Of a DNA stretch of 6,646 nucleotides, positions 1 through 4,998 are shown piece by piece. Positions within the stretch are counted from its first letter, which is position 1, and every line of letters begins with the position of its first letter. Origin of the DNA: Pseudomonadota bacterium (lineage in GTDB: Bacteria; Pseudomonadota; Alphaproteobacteria; Caulobacterales; Caulobacteraceae); the NCBI GenBank assembly GCA_023445955.1, contig JAEXJH010000203.1:1-6646 (forward strand), given 5' to 3'. Both the position numbers and the translations under genes were made by a program. The notes under the pieces are model-generated. The model had not been told where the DNA came from and made no database searches. It saw only the letters and a list, made by a program, of their open reading frames with translations.

Positions 1-390
1 AACCGCTACGGCCGCCTGCAGTGCGCCGGCTTCGTCGGCCCGGGCCAAGGCGGCGGCGGTTGGGGCGGCGGCAACGGCGGCGGCAACAACGGCGGCGGCT
101 GGAACAATGGCGGCGGCGGTCGTCCGGGCGGCGGCCGCGACGGCGTCGTGCTGTTCGAGGATCCCAACTACCAGGGCCGCGCCTTCGAAGTGAACGGCGA
201 CATGCCCGACCTCGGCGCGGTGAAGTTCAACGACAAGGCGTCGTCCATCCAGATCGGCCGTACCGGTGGTCGCTGGGAGATCTGCGAGCACGCCAACTAC
301 CAAGGCCGCTGCAGCCGCCTCGACGCCGACCAAGCCATCCTGCCCCGCGAATGGAACGACGCGATCAGCTCGATCCGTCGCGTCCGCTAG
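1..390 (+). CDS. Beta/gamma-crystallin-fold protein, C-terminal part (5' end outside window)
   Basis: Frame 1 is open from the first base to the TAG at 388-390, giving the last 129 residues. Residues 1-14 (containing CAGF) precede a Gly/Asn/Trp-rich linker at about 15-46. A single beta/gamma-crystallin-like domain follows at about 47-129. The domain shows two Greek-key-like stretches with N-Y-Q-G (57-60 and 99-102) and two calcium-site motifs of the N-D-x-x-S-S type (77-82 and 119-124), as in microbial Ca-binding beta/gamma-crystallins. Cys95 and Cys104 are shared with the next gene's product and could form a disulfide in an exported protein. The true start lies left of the window. An in-frame ATG at 202 or GTG at 148 would cut the domain or linker, so I reject them as starts. 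The exact role is unknown; extracytoplasmic Ca-stabilised structural or stress proteins are known in this fold. Confidence 0.85.
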   Translation, partial: NRYGRLQCAGFVGPGQGGGGWGGGNGGGNNGGGWNNGGGGRPGGGRDGVVLFEDPNYQGRAFEVNGDMPDLGAVKFNDKASSIQIGRTGGRWEICEHANYQGRCSRLDADQAILPREWNDAISSIRRVR

Positions 391-402
391 GAGACCGTCA
401 TC

Positions 403-813
403 ATGCGCAAGACCGCCTTCCTGATCGCCTGCGGGGCCATCGCCCTGATCGCCACCGGCGCTGTCGCCCAGGACCGCTACCAGGGCCGCGACGACCGCTA
501 CGATCGGCGGGATGACCGCCGTGACGACCGTCGCGATGATCGCCGAGACGGCCGCTGGGGTCCTGGCGGCGAGGTCGTGCTGTTCGAGCATGACGGCTTC
601 CGTGGCGAAGCCCGCCCGCTGCGCGGCGACACGCCGGACCTGGACCGTCTGGGCTTCAACGACCGCGTCTCGTCCATGCGCATCTCGCGCGGGACCTGGG
701 AGTTCTGCGAGCACGCCTACTATCAGGGCAAGTGCTGGCGTTACGACTACGACATGGCCAGCCTGCCCAAGAAGCAGAACGACCGCTACAGCTCGGTCCG
801 ACGGGTTCGCTAG
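403..813 (+). CDS. Secreted beta/gamma-crystallin-fold protein with Asp/Arg-repeat linker
   Basis: This is a complete 136-aa protein. An AGGAGA Shine-Dalgarno at 389-394 overlaps the upstream stop codon, 8 nt before the ATG. Only 12 bp separate the two genes, so they are probably co-transcribed. Residues 1-22 form a Sec signal peptide (basic M-R-K, hydrophobic core, A-V-A before Q23). Residues 23-55 are a highly charged linker built on D-R-R-D units. Residues 57-136 form one beta/gamma-crystallin domain with two N-D-x-x-S-S calcium motifs (86-91 and 126-131) and Cys102/Cys111 at the same places as in the upstream paralogue. The likely site is the periplasm or outside the cell. Calcium binding is inferred from the motifs; no enzyme residues are evident. 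The domain assignment is firm, the physiological role is not known. Confidence 0.88.
   Translation: MRKTAFLIACGAIALIATGAVAQDRYQGRDDRYDRRDDRRDDRRDDRRDGRWGPGGEVVLFEHDGFRGEARPLRGDTPDLDRLGFNDRVSSMRISRGTWEFCEHAYYQGKCWRYDYDMASLPKKQNDRYSSVRRVR
502..549 (+). repeat. Degenerate 12-bp coding repeat (D-R-R-D units)
   Basis: Four consecutive 4-codon units encode D-R-R-D-type tetrapeptides (residues 34-49 of the second crystallin-like protein). Codons vary between units (CGC/CGT/CGG for Arg, GAC/GAT for Asp), so the repeat is kept at the protein level more than at the DNA level. It forms a strongly charged, probably disordered spacer between the signal peptide and the folded domain. Confidence 0.7.
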
Positions 814-834
814 ACCTCAGGCCGCGCCCAGCTC

Positions 835-863
835 TTGAAGCTCGGCGCAGCCCATGGCTAAGG
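835..863 (+). promoter_or_regulatory. Candidate housekeeping promoter for the entericidin gene
   Basis: TTGAAG at 835-840 resembles a -35 element (5 of 6 to TTGACG). It is followed after 17 nt by CTAAGG at 858-863, within GCTAAGG, which resembles the start of the Caulobacter -10 (GCTANAWC). Transcription would begin near 870, leaving a leader of about 23 nt that contains the Shine-Dalgarno. The -10 match is imperfect, so this is a candidate only. Confidence 0.35.
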
Positions 864-892
864 TCCCGCGCTTTCCAAGCTGGAGCTGATAA

Positions 893-1030
893 ATGCGTAA
901 GATCGTCGTCCTGGCCGCCGCTGCGGCCGCCCTGCTGGTCTCGGCCTGCAACACCATCGAAGGCGCGGGCCGCGACGTCTCGTCGGTCGGCAAGGCCGTC
1001 AGCAGCACCGCGCGCGACGTCAAGCGCTAA
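893..1030 (+). CDS. Entericidin A/B family lipopeptide
   Basis: This is a 45-aa product. Residues 1-18 are a lipoprotein signal (M-R-K, then an Ala/Leu/Val core) ending in the lipobox L-V-S-A-C, so Cys19 would become the acylated N-terminus. The mature part begins C-N-T-I-E-G-A-G-R-D, the signature of the entericidin family, and has the usual 26-27 aa amphipathic length. A GGAG Shine-Dalgarno at 882-885 sits 7 nt before the ATG. In E. coli the family includes an antidote/toxin pair (EcnA/EcnB) linked to stationary-phase lysis. Here only one copy is visible, and single copies are common in alphaproteobacteria, so a toxin-antidote role cannot be claimed. It is probably a membrane-anchored stress lipopeptide. 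The gene converges on the small - strand gene, with 9 bp between the stop codons. Confidence 0.88.
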   Translation: MRKIVVLAAAAAALLVSACNTIEGAGRDVSSVGKAVSSTARDVKR

Positions 1031-1039
1031 GAGCCCGCC

Positions 1040-1204
1040 TCAAGCGTCTTCCTCACGCGAGGTCTCCGCGCCGATCGCCCGCTTCTCATGCGGGGCGACG
1101 GCGCTTTCCGGTGCATGACGGACGGCGTGCTCGGCCTTGGAGGCGCCGGCGCCCTTGCGCGGCGGCGTTTCCGAAGCGGGTTCGGTCGGACGTTCTGGGG
1201 TCAT
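1040..1204 (-). CDS. Small charged hypothetical protein (54 aa), probably stress-induced
   Basis: Reading the - strand from ATG at 1204-1202 to TGA at 1042-1040 gives 54 residues rich in Glu, Ala, Pro, Lys and Arg. It begins M-T-P-E-R-P-T-E-P-A and ends with T-S-R-E-E-D-A. It has no signal peptide, membrane segment or Cys, and looks like a soluble, probably disordered protein. Support for a real gene comes from a GGAGG Shine-Dalgarno (1215-1211) 6 nt before the ATG, mostly G/C third positions, and an exact EcfG-type promoter placed correctly upstream. I recognise no family. If the promoter is active, the gene belongs to the general stress regulon. Confidence 0.7.
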   Translation of the reverse strand: MTPERPTEPASETPPRKGAGASKAEHAVRHAPESAVAPHEKRAIGAETSREEDA

Positions 1205-1227
1205 CGGATGCCTCCATTCAGGCGATC

Positions 1228-1252
1228 AACGCCAGCGTTCGTCAACCGTTCC
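1228..1252 (-). promoter_or_regulatory. EcfG/SigT-type general stress promoter (GGAAC-N16-CGTT)
   Basis: On the - strand, GGAAC (1252-1248) and CGTT (1231-1228) are separated by exactly 16 nt. This is the known -35/-10 pattern for the alphaproteobacterial general stress sigma factor (EcfG; SigT in Caulobacter). Transcription would begin around 1221-1220, giving a leader of about 17 nt that carries the GGAGG ribosome binding site and leads directly into the 54-codon gene. The match is exact and the geometry right; activity is inferred. A TTGACG hexamer lies inside the spacer (1245-1240) but has no good -10 partner. Confidence 0.7.
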
Positions 1253-1273
1253 AAAGACCTCAGGTCGTGAATT

Positions 1274-1297
1274 CAAGATCCCGTAACCTTGATCTTG
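1274..1297. repeat. Operator-like inverted repeat CAAGATC-N10-GATCTTG
   Basis: There are perfect 7-bp arms at 1274-1280 and 1291-1297 with a 10-bp spacer; the outer flanks (TT and GAA) nearly extend the symmetry. The repeat lies in the AT-richer space between the divergent 54-codon gene and the DUF983 gene, upstream of the stress promoter. The size and spacing suit a dimeric regulator, but I cannot name one. A short RNA hairpin is the alternative. Confidence 0.4.
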
Positions 1298-1351
1298 GAA
1301 CAATTCCGCCTCTCGTCAAAAATCTGCAGACGCCCAGATATCGTTTGCGGG

Positions 1352-1369
1352 ATTTGATCCAGATCAAAT
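1352..1369. promoter_or_regulatory. FixK/FNR-type binding site
   Basis: An 18-bp palindrome (ATTTGATC-CA-GATCAAAT) contains TTGAT-N4-ATCAA, a perfect match to the recognition sequence of the FNR/FixK branch of the CRP family, which responds to low oxygen. It lies 117 bp before the ATG of the DUF983 gene. A weak -10-like TCTACT (1386-1391) would put the site near -38, close to a class II activator position for + strand transcription. The motif match is strong; which gene it controls is inferred. Confidence 0.65.
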
Positions 1370-1486
1370 TTGAAATCCATCGGGTTCTACTGGCGGCAAA
1401 AATCTACAAGACCTTACGCAGAGCTCGGACATAACGTCGCCGTGCGACGGCTGGTCGCCCTTTTCCTGTCGGGTTCGAGAGCGCAT

Positions 1487-1882
1487 ATGAGCGGCATGTC
1501 AGAGTTCCCGTCCTCCGCGTCACCCATGATGATCGGCCTCATGCGCGGCCTGCGCCACCGCTGCCCAGAGTGCGGCGAGGGACGCCTGTATCGCAGCTAC
1601 CTGAAGGTCGAGCCGGTCTGCGAGGCCTGCGGTCACGAGCTGGGCAGCTATCCGGCCGATGACGGCCCGGCCTATTTCACCATCCTGATCGTCGGCCACC
1701 TGGTCGTGGCGCCGCTGCTGTTCTTCCCGTGGATCTGGGAAGCCTCGCCGTGGATCACCGTGCCGCTGACCCTGGCCTCCCTGGCGGCCCTGACCCTGCT
1801 GTTGCTGCCCCGCGTCAAGGGTGCTGTGATCGGCGCGCTGTGGGCCATCCGCCTGCGCAAGGCCGAGGACACGCCAGCCTAG
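1487..1882 (+). CDS. DUF983 family zinc-ribbon membrane protein
   Basis: This is a 131-aa protein with the DUF983 layout. A CxxC pair at Cys26/Cys29 (R-C-P-E-C-G-E-G) and a second at Cys45/Cys48 form a short zinc ribbon. The family motif A-D-D-G-P-A-Y-F (57-64) follows, then two membrane segments at about 63-82 and 90-108 and a basic C-terminus. I chose ATG 1487 (weak GAGAG 5 nt upstream). The open frame extends up to an ATG at 1370, but that would add 39 residues foreign to the family, and the ATG would lie at the edge of the FixK/FNR-type box. ATG 1496 and 1526 remain possible. DUF983 genes often sit near respiratory oxidase genes in other alphaproteobacteria; the biochemical role is unknown. 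The low-oxygen-type operator upstream fits a link to respiration but does not prove one. Confidence 0.85.
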   Translation: MSGMSEFPSSASPMMIGLMRGLRHRCPECGEGRLYRSYLKVEPVCEACGHELGSYPADDGPAYFTILIVGHLVVAPLLFFPWIWEASPWITVPLTLASLAALTLLLLPRVKGAVIGALWAIRLRKAEDTPA

Positions 1883-2006
1883 GCGCGGACTTCCCGCGTC
1901 TTGTGGGAACCAAACGGCGCGGAACCGACAAGCGTCGCCGCGAATTTCGAAGTCCTGACCCAGCGTCGCCACGGTGGCTGACGCGGATTGGAGGGAACTT
2001 CGGACC

Positions 2007-2162
2007 ATGCTCGGCACGATCCTCATCATCATCCTGATCCTGGCCCTCATCGGCGCGCTGCCGACCTGGGGTCACAGCCGTTCGTGGGGCTACTTCCCGT
2101 CGGGCGGCCTGGGCCTGATCCTGGTCATCCTGATCATCCTGGTTCTGCTCGGCCGAATTTAG
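2007..2162 (+). CDS. DUF3309 family small membrane protein
   Basis: This is a 51-aa protein matching the very conserved DUF3309 pattern: an N-terminal hydrophobic helix (about 2-19), a central P-T-W-G-H-S-R-S-W-G-Y stretch with P-S-G-G (about 20-34), and a second hydrophobic helix ending L-L-G-R-I. GGAGGG at 1990-1995 lies 11 nt before ATG 2007, which is rather far. An in-frame GTG at 1974 would add 11 residues (M-A-D-A-D-W...) not typical of the family, so I prefer ATG 2007. Two-helix inner-membrane proteins of this kind are common in alphaproteobacteria, and their function is not established. The gene lies 124 bp after DUF983 and 61 bp before the transporter, all on one strand. Confidence 0.88.
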   Translation: MLGTILIIILILALIGALPTWGHSRSWGYFPSGGLGLILVILIILVLLGRI

Positions 2163-2191
2163 GTCGCTTGTCCTAGATCGGCGTTCGCCTA

Positions 2192-2219
2192 ATCTCCCCT
2201 TCTGAACGGGAGGGGAGAT
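2192..2219 (+). promoter_or_regulatory. Hairpin that buries the transporter's ribosome binding site
   Basis: ATCTCCCCT (2192-2200) and AGGGGAGAT (2211-2219) are perfect 9-bp complements around a 10-nt loop. The right arm holds the purine-rich Shine-Dalgarno of the gene starting at 2224, and the left arm imitates the anti-Shine-Dalgarno of 16S rRNA. No U-run follows, so it is not a typical terminator. A weaker upstream stem (AGAT 2175-2178 with ATCT 2192-2195 around GGC/GCC) shares bases with the left arm and would compete with it. The pairing is directly visible; regulation is inferred. Confidence 0.5.
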
Positions 2220-2223
2220 ACTC

Positions 2224-3663
2224 ATGACGGCGAGCGCCGAGCAGGCTGGTATGCGCCTGTCGCCCGTGGCCCGGGCGAAAGCCATTCTGGGCGGCTCGGC
2301 CGGGAACCTGGTCGAATGGTACGACTGGTTCGCCTACGCCGCCTTCACCCTCTATTTTGCCCCGGCCTTCTTCCCCAAGGGCGACCAGACCGTCCAGCTG
2401 CTGCAGGCGGCGGCGGTGTTCTTCCTGGGCTTCGTGGCCCGCCCGATCGGCGCCTGGCTGATGGGGATGTACGCTGACCACGCCGGCCGCCGCGCCGCCT
2501 TGTCGGCCTCTGTCGCCCTGATGTGCGGCGGCGCGCTGATCATCGCCGTCACCCCCGACTTCAAGACCATCGGGCTGTTTGCGCCCGCCATCCTGCTTTT
2601 CGCCCGCGTGCTGCAAGGCCTGTCGGTGGGCGGCGAGTACGGCGCCAGCGCCACCTATATGAGCGAGATGGCCGGCAAGGCCCGCCGCGGCTTCTGGTCC
2701 AGCTTCCACTACGTGACCCTGATCGCCGGCCAGCTGATCGCGCTGGGCGTGCTGATCGTGCTGCAGCGGACCCTGGGCGAGGACCAGCTGAAGGCCTGGG
2801 GCTGGCGCATCCCCTTCATCATCGGCGCGGTGCTGGCCGTGGTCGTGTTGTGGATCCGCCGCGGCCTGGAAGAAAGCATCGCCTTCAAGAAGCCCGCCCA
2901 GCGCGAGACCCTGTCGCGCGGCCAGGTGGCGGCCGCCGCCGTCTTCCTGGTGCTGACGGTGATCGCCGGCGTCCTGGGCGTCACTACCGGTCCCTTGGCC
3001 AAGCCCGGCCAGTATTTGGGCGCGCTGTTCCTGGTGCTGTTCTTCGTATCGCTGATCGTGCCGCTGGTGCGCCGTCACCCGCGCGAGAGCCTGATGATCA
3101 TGGGCCTGACGGCCGGCGGCTCGCTAACGTTCTATGTCTACACGACCTACATGCAGAAGTTCCTGGTCAACACGGCCGGCTTCAACAAGGGCCAGGCCTC
3201 GGAGATCAGCGCGCTGTCGATGATCGGCTTCATGCTGGCCCAGCCTCTGGCCGGCTGGCTGTCTGACCGCGTCGGCCGCAAGCCGATGCTGATCCTGGCC
3301 TTCGGCGGCGGGGCCCTGACCATCTGGCCGATCATGACCGGCATCAGCCACGCGACCTCGGTATCGAGCGCCCTGGTGCTGATCCTGGCCGGCATGGCCT
3401 TCCAGTCCTGCTACACCTCGATCAGCGCCGTCGTGAAGGCCGAGATGTTCCCCGCCGAGGTCCGCGCCCTGGGCGTGGCCCTGCCCTACGCCCTGGCCAA
3501 CGTCCTGTTCGGCGGCACAGCCGAGATGGTCGCCCTGGCCTTCAAGCACGAGCAGATGGAGAGCACCTTCTATCTCTACGTGGCGGCCGTGATGGCCGTG
3601 GGGCTGATCTGCTCGGTCCTCTTGAAGGACACGATGCACAACAGCCTGATCCACGAAGATTGA
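2224..3663 (+). CDS. MFS metabolite:H+ symporter, alpha-ketoglutarate permease (KgtP)-like
   Basis: This 479-aa inner-membrane carrier belongs to the MHS branch of the MFS, which couples uptake of a carboxylate or related metabolite to protons. Hallmarks are G-N-L-V-E-W-Y-D-W-F (27-36) at TM1, the motif A loop G-M-Y-A-D-H-A-G-R-R (81-90), R-V-L-Q-G-L-S-V-G-G-E-Y-G (128-140), L-T-A-G-G-S-L-T-F-Y-V-Y-T-T-Y-M-Q-K (295-312), and the second-half motif G-W-L-S-D-R-V-G-R-K-P (344-354). The resemblance is closest to KgtP/dicarboxylate permeases, but the substrate is not proven. It is longer than E. coli KgtP (about 430 aa) because the central loop carries two extra hydrophobic stretches (about 235-253 and 264-281). 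The start is fixed by a strong GGGAGGGGAGA region at 2208-2218, which lies partly in a hairpin. The next gene follows after 41 bp. Confidence 0.9.
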   Translation: MTASAEQAGMRLSPVARAKAILGGSAGNLVEWYDWFAYAAFTLYFAPAFFPKGDQTVQLLQAAAVFFLGFVARPIGAWLMGMYADHAGRRAALSASVALMCGGALIIAVTPDFKTIGLFAPAILLFARVLQGLSVGGEYGASATYMSEMAGKARRGFWSSFHYVTLIAGQLIALGVLIVLQRTLGEDQLKAWGWRIPFIIGAVLAVVVLWIRRGLEESIAFKKPAQRETLSRGQVAAAAVFLVLTVIAGVLGVTTGPLAKPGQYLGALFLVLFFVSLIVPLVRRHPRESLMIMGLTAGGSLTFYVYTTYMQKFLVNTAGFNKGQASEISALSMIGFMLAQPLAGWLSDRVGRKPMLILAFGGGALTIWPIMTGISHATSVSSALVLILAGMAFQSCYTSISAVVKAEMFPAEVRALGVALPYALANVLFGGTAEMVALAFKHEQMESTFYLYVAAVMAVGLICSVLLKDTMHNSLIHED

Positions 3664-3690
3664 TCGCCGTTTTCCGACTCTCCGCGCCCC

Positions 3691-3698
3691 GTTAGAAA
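3691..3698 (+). promoter_or_regulatory. Possible -10 element for a leaderless DUF599 transcript
   Basis: GTTAGAAA resembles the Caulobacter -10 (GCTANAWC) and ends 6 nt before the ATG at 3705. That would place transcription start at or next to the start codon. No Shine-Dalgarno is visible before this ATG. A -35 match about 16 nt further up is poor (TTTTCC at 3670-3675). Translation coupled to the upstream transporter across 41 bp is the simple alternative. Confidence 0.25.
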
Positions 3699-3704
3699 CA
3701 GTCC

Positions 3705-4454
3705 ATGCCGTTACTCGACATCCTGGTCCTGATCGTCTTCGCCGCCTGCTGGCTGCTGTACGAGCCCATGCTCAAGCGCCTGGGCGAAGGCGGCGGCGTG
3801 CTCAACACCGACATGACCGTGATCCGTCGCCGCTGGATGCAGGAGATGGCGGTGCGCGAGATCGCCCTGCTGGACGGCCAGCTGCTGGGCCACGCGATCA
3901 ACTCGGCCAGCTTCTTCGCTTCGTCGAACCTGATCCTGATCGCCGCCGCGGCAGGGGTGCTGTTCGGCGGCGACAGCGCCTGGAAGAGCGTCGAGGGCCT
4001 GGCCGTGCTGGCCAAGACCTCGCCGATGATGTTCCAGATCAAGCTGGGCCTGGTGCTGGTGGCCCTGGCCCGCGGCCTGCTCGACTTCATCTGGTCGATC
4101 CGCCAGATGAACTACTGCCTGGCCGCGATCGGCGCCGCGCCGATGTGGGCCCCGCCCGCCGTGCTGGCCGAATATGCCGAGGCCGCCGGCGGCATCCTCA
4201 ACCCGGCCCTGTCGGCCTTCAACGCCGGCGTCCGCGCCTATTATTTCGCGCTAGCGGCGGCGGTTTGGCTGCTGGGCCCTGCGCCCTTCCTGGCCGCTAC
4301 CCTGGGGGCCATGACCCTGCTGCTCTGGCGCCAGCGCCGCAGCCGCGCCTCGGCCGCCGTGCGCAAGGTTCGCCAGATCCTGGAGCGCCAGCCGGTCGTC
4401 CACGGCCCGCACCTGGCCCGCCAGGACGGCGCACCGCCGGAAGATCGCATTTAG
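3705..4454 (+). CDS. DUF599 family membrane protein
   Basis: This 249-aa protein matches DUF599. A membrane helix at 3-20 precedes the conserved R-R-R-W-M (41-45) with an acidic/basic stretch and L-D-G-Q (56-59). S-F-F-A-S-S-N (69-75) leads into a second helix (about 70-87), a third lies at about 110-130, the family motif I-R-Q-M-N-Y (132-137) follows, and a C-terminal helical hairpin lies at about 177-208. The last 40 residues are basic and polar and probably cytoplasmic. The function is unknown. ATG 3705 keeps the first helix; the next in-frame ATG (3768) would remove it. No Shine-Dalgarno is visible. The gene lies 41 bp after the transporter on the same strand, so joint transcription is possible, though the family is widespread without that neighbour. 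Confidence 0.85.
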   Translation: MPLLDILVLIVFAACWLLYEPMLKRLGEGGGVLNTDMTVIRRRWMQEMAVREIALLDGQLLGHAINSASFFASSNLILIAAAAGVLFGGDSAWKSVEGLAVLAKTSPMMFQIKLGLVLVALARGLLDFIWSIRQMNYCLAAIGAAPMWAPPAVLAEYAEAAGGILNPALSAFNAGVRAYYFALAAAVWLLGPAPFLAATLGAMTLLLWRQRRSRASAAVRKVRQILERQPVVHGPHLARQDGAPPEDRI

Positions 4455-4469
4455 GAAGCTTCACCGGAG

Positions 4470-4494
4470 GAACGCCCGCCCCGGCGCGGCGTTC
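4470..4494 (+). terminator. Weak hairpin after the DUF599 gene
   Basis: GAACGCC (4470-4476) and GGCGTTC (4488-4494) form a perfect 7-bp stem with an 11-nt loop, 15 bp after the stop codon. A G-U pair can extend it. No T-run follows (TCATCGCC), so it is a poor intrinsic terminator by itself and may act together with the stronger hairpin at 4529-4561. Confidence 0.35.
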
Positions 4495-4528
4495 TCATCG
4501 CCGCGAACACAAGTCCCAGAATGCAATA

Positions 4529-4561
4529 AGCCCCGCCGGTGACTCGGTCTCCGGCGGGGCT
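4529..4561. terminator. Strong GC hairpin, probable terminator
   Basis: AGCCCCGCCGG (4529-4539) pairs perfectly with CCGGCGGGGCT (4551-4561) around an 11-nt loop. It closes the + strand gene run. On the - strand the stem is followed by TTATTGCATT, mildly T-rich, so it could stop transcription both ways. A second copy of the right arm lies at 4603-4613. Confidence 0.6.
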
Positions 4562-4870
4562 AATGGGAAGTCTTGTGGGTAGACCCCTATTACATACCTT
4601 AACCGGCGGGGCTTCGCAACCACCAAGCTACGAGAATCCGACATTTGGTCGTGAATTCGGGGTGCAACTTCCGATGTTGCGGCGACGCTTGGAGATTCTT
4701 GGAACCGCAAACCTAATATCGAACATCATTGCGCCCCGACTGTTGGGTGCTGAACGAAATTTTCGATTTATAGAATTCTCCGGCAAAGTTATGTTATCCG
4801 ACATCACGCCTTTGGCGAGGCGTTGAATATCGAACTTTTGAAGATCTCTCGCCTGTGAAAGCGAACTACA

Positions 4871-4908
4871 TTCTAAGCGCCCTCGATTACGACCAAAAGC
4901 GCTTAGAA
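4871..4908. repeat. Perfect inverted repeat TTCTAAGCGC-N18-GCGCTTAGAA
   Basis: Two 10-bp arms (4871-4880 and 4899-4908) are exact reverse complements around 18 nt. The spacing is long for a terminator loop, and no T-run follows on either strand. It could be an operator, a small-RNA stem or a mobile-element scar. Confidence 0.5.
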
Positions 4909-4965
4909 GTTTGAGTCCCACTCTCCAGATAGGCGAAATCCGCGATCCTCGCCCGAAGCGGTATT

Positions 4966-4998
4966 TTTGGGTGCGCCGACCGCGTCCGCGCACCCAAA
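4966..4998 (-). terminator. Stem-loop downstream of the methyltransferase gene
   Basis: TTTGGGTGCGC (4966-4976) and GCGCACCCAAA (4988-4998) form a perfect 11-bp stem with an 11-nt loop. It lies 28 bp beyond the methyltransferase stop codon in its direction of transcription. It has the position and stability of a 3'-end hairpin. However, the - strand continues with A rather than T residues, so Rho-independent termination is doubtful. Confidence 0.4.

Noticed and set aside
21..515. 164-codon Arg/Pro-rich frame on the + strand
   Set aside because: It is a frame-shifted reading of the two crystallin-like genes; the low-complexity Arg content comes from GGC/CGC-rich codons.
502..549. CRISPR-like or short tandem DNA repeat
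   Set aside because: The units are contiguous 12-bp codon repeats encoding D-R-R-D, without spacers, inside a gene.
1370..1486. Upstream extension of the DUF983 gene to ATG 1370
   Set aside because: The added 39 residues do not resemble the family and the DNA is AT-richer. The ATG abuts the FixK/FNR-type palindrome, so this is more likely leader or promoter DNA.
1906..1945. EcfG-type promoter before the DUF3309 gene (GGAAC at 1906 and 1921)
   Set aside because: No CGTT lies 16 or 17 nt downstream of either GGAAC; the nearest is CGTC at the wrong spacing.
1520..2050. 176-codon - strand frame across the DUF983 gene
   Set aside because: It is antisense to a well-supported gene and rich in Gln/Arg/Asp, with no recognisable domain.
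2173..3078. 301-codon open frame on the - strand
   Set aside because: It lies antisense inside the symporter gene and gives a Gln/His/Gly/Ala-rich product typical of the reverse of GC-rich membrane-protein codons; it has no ribosome binding site and no domain.
4561..4640. tmRNA or tRNA-like 3' end (ACCACCA at 4618-4624)
   Set aside because: No cloverleaf, T-loop or acceptor stem can be drawn around it, so the match is chance.
4539..4826. 95-codon + strand frame
   Set aside because: It begins inside the terminator loop, has no ribosome binding site and no recognisable product.
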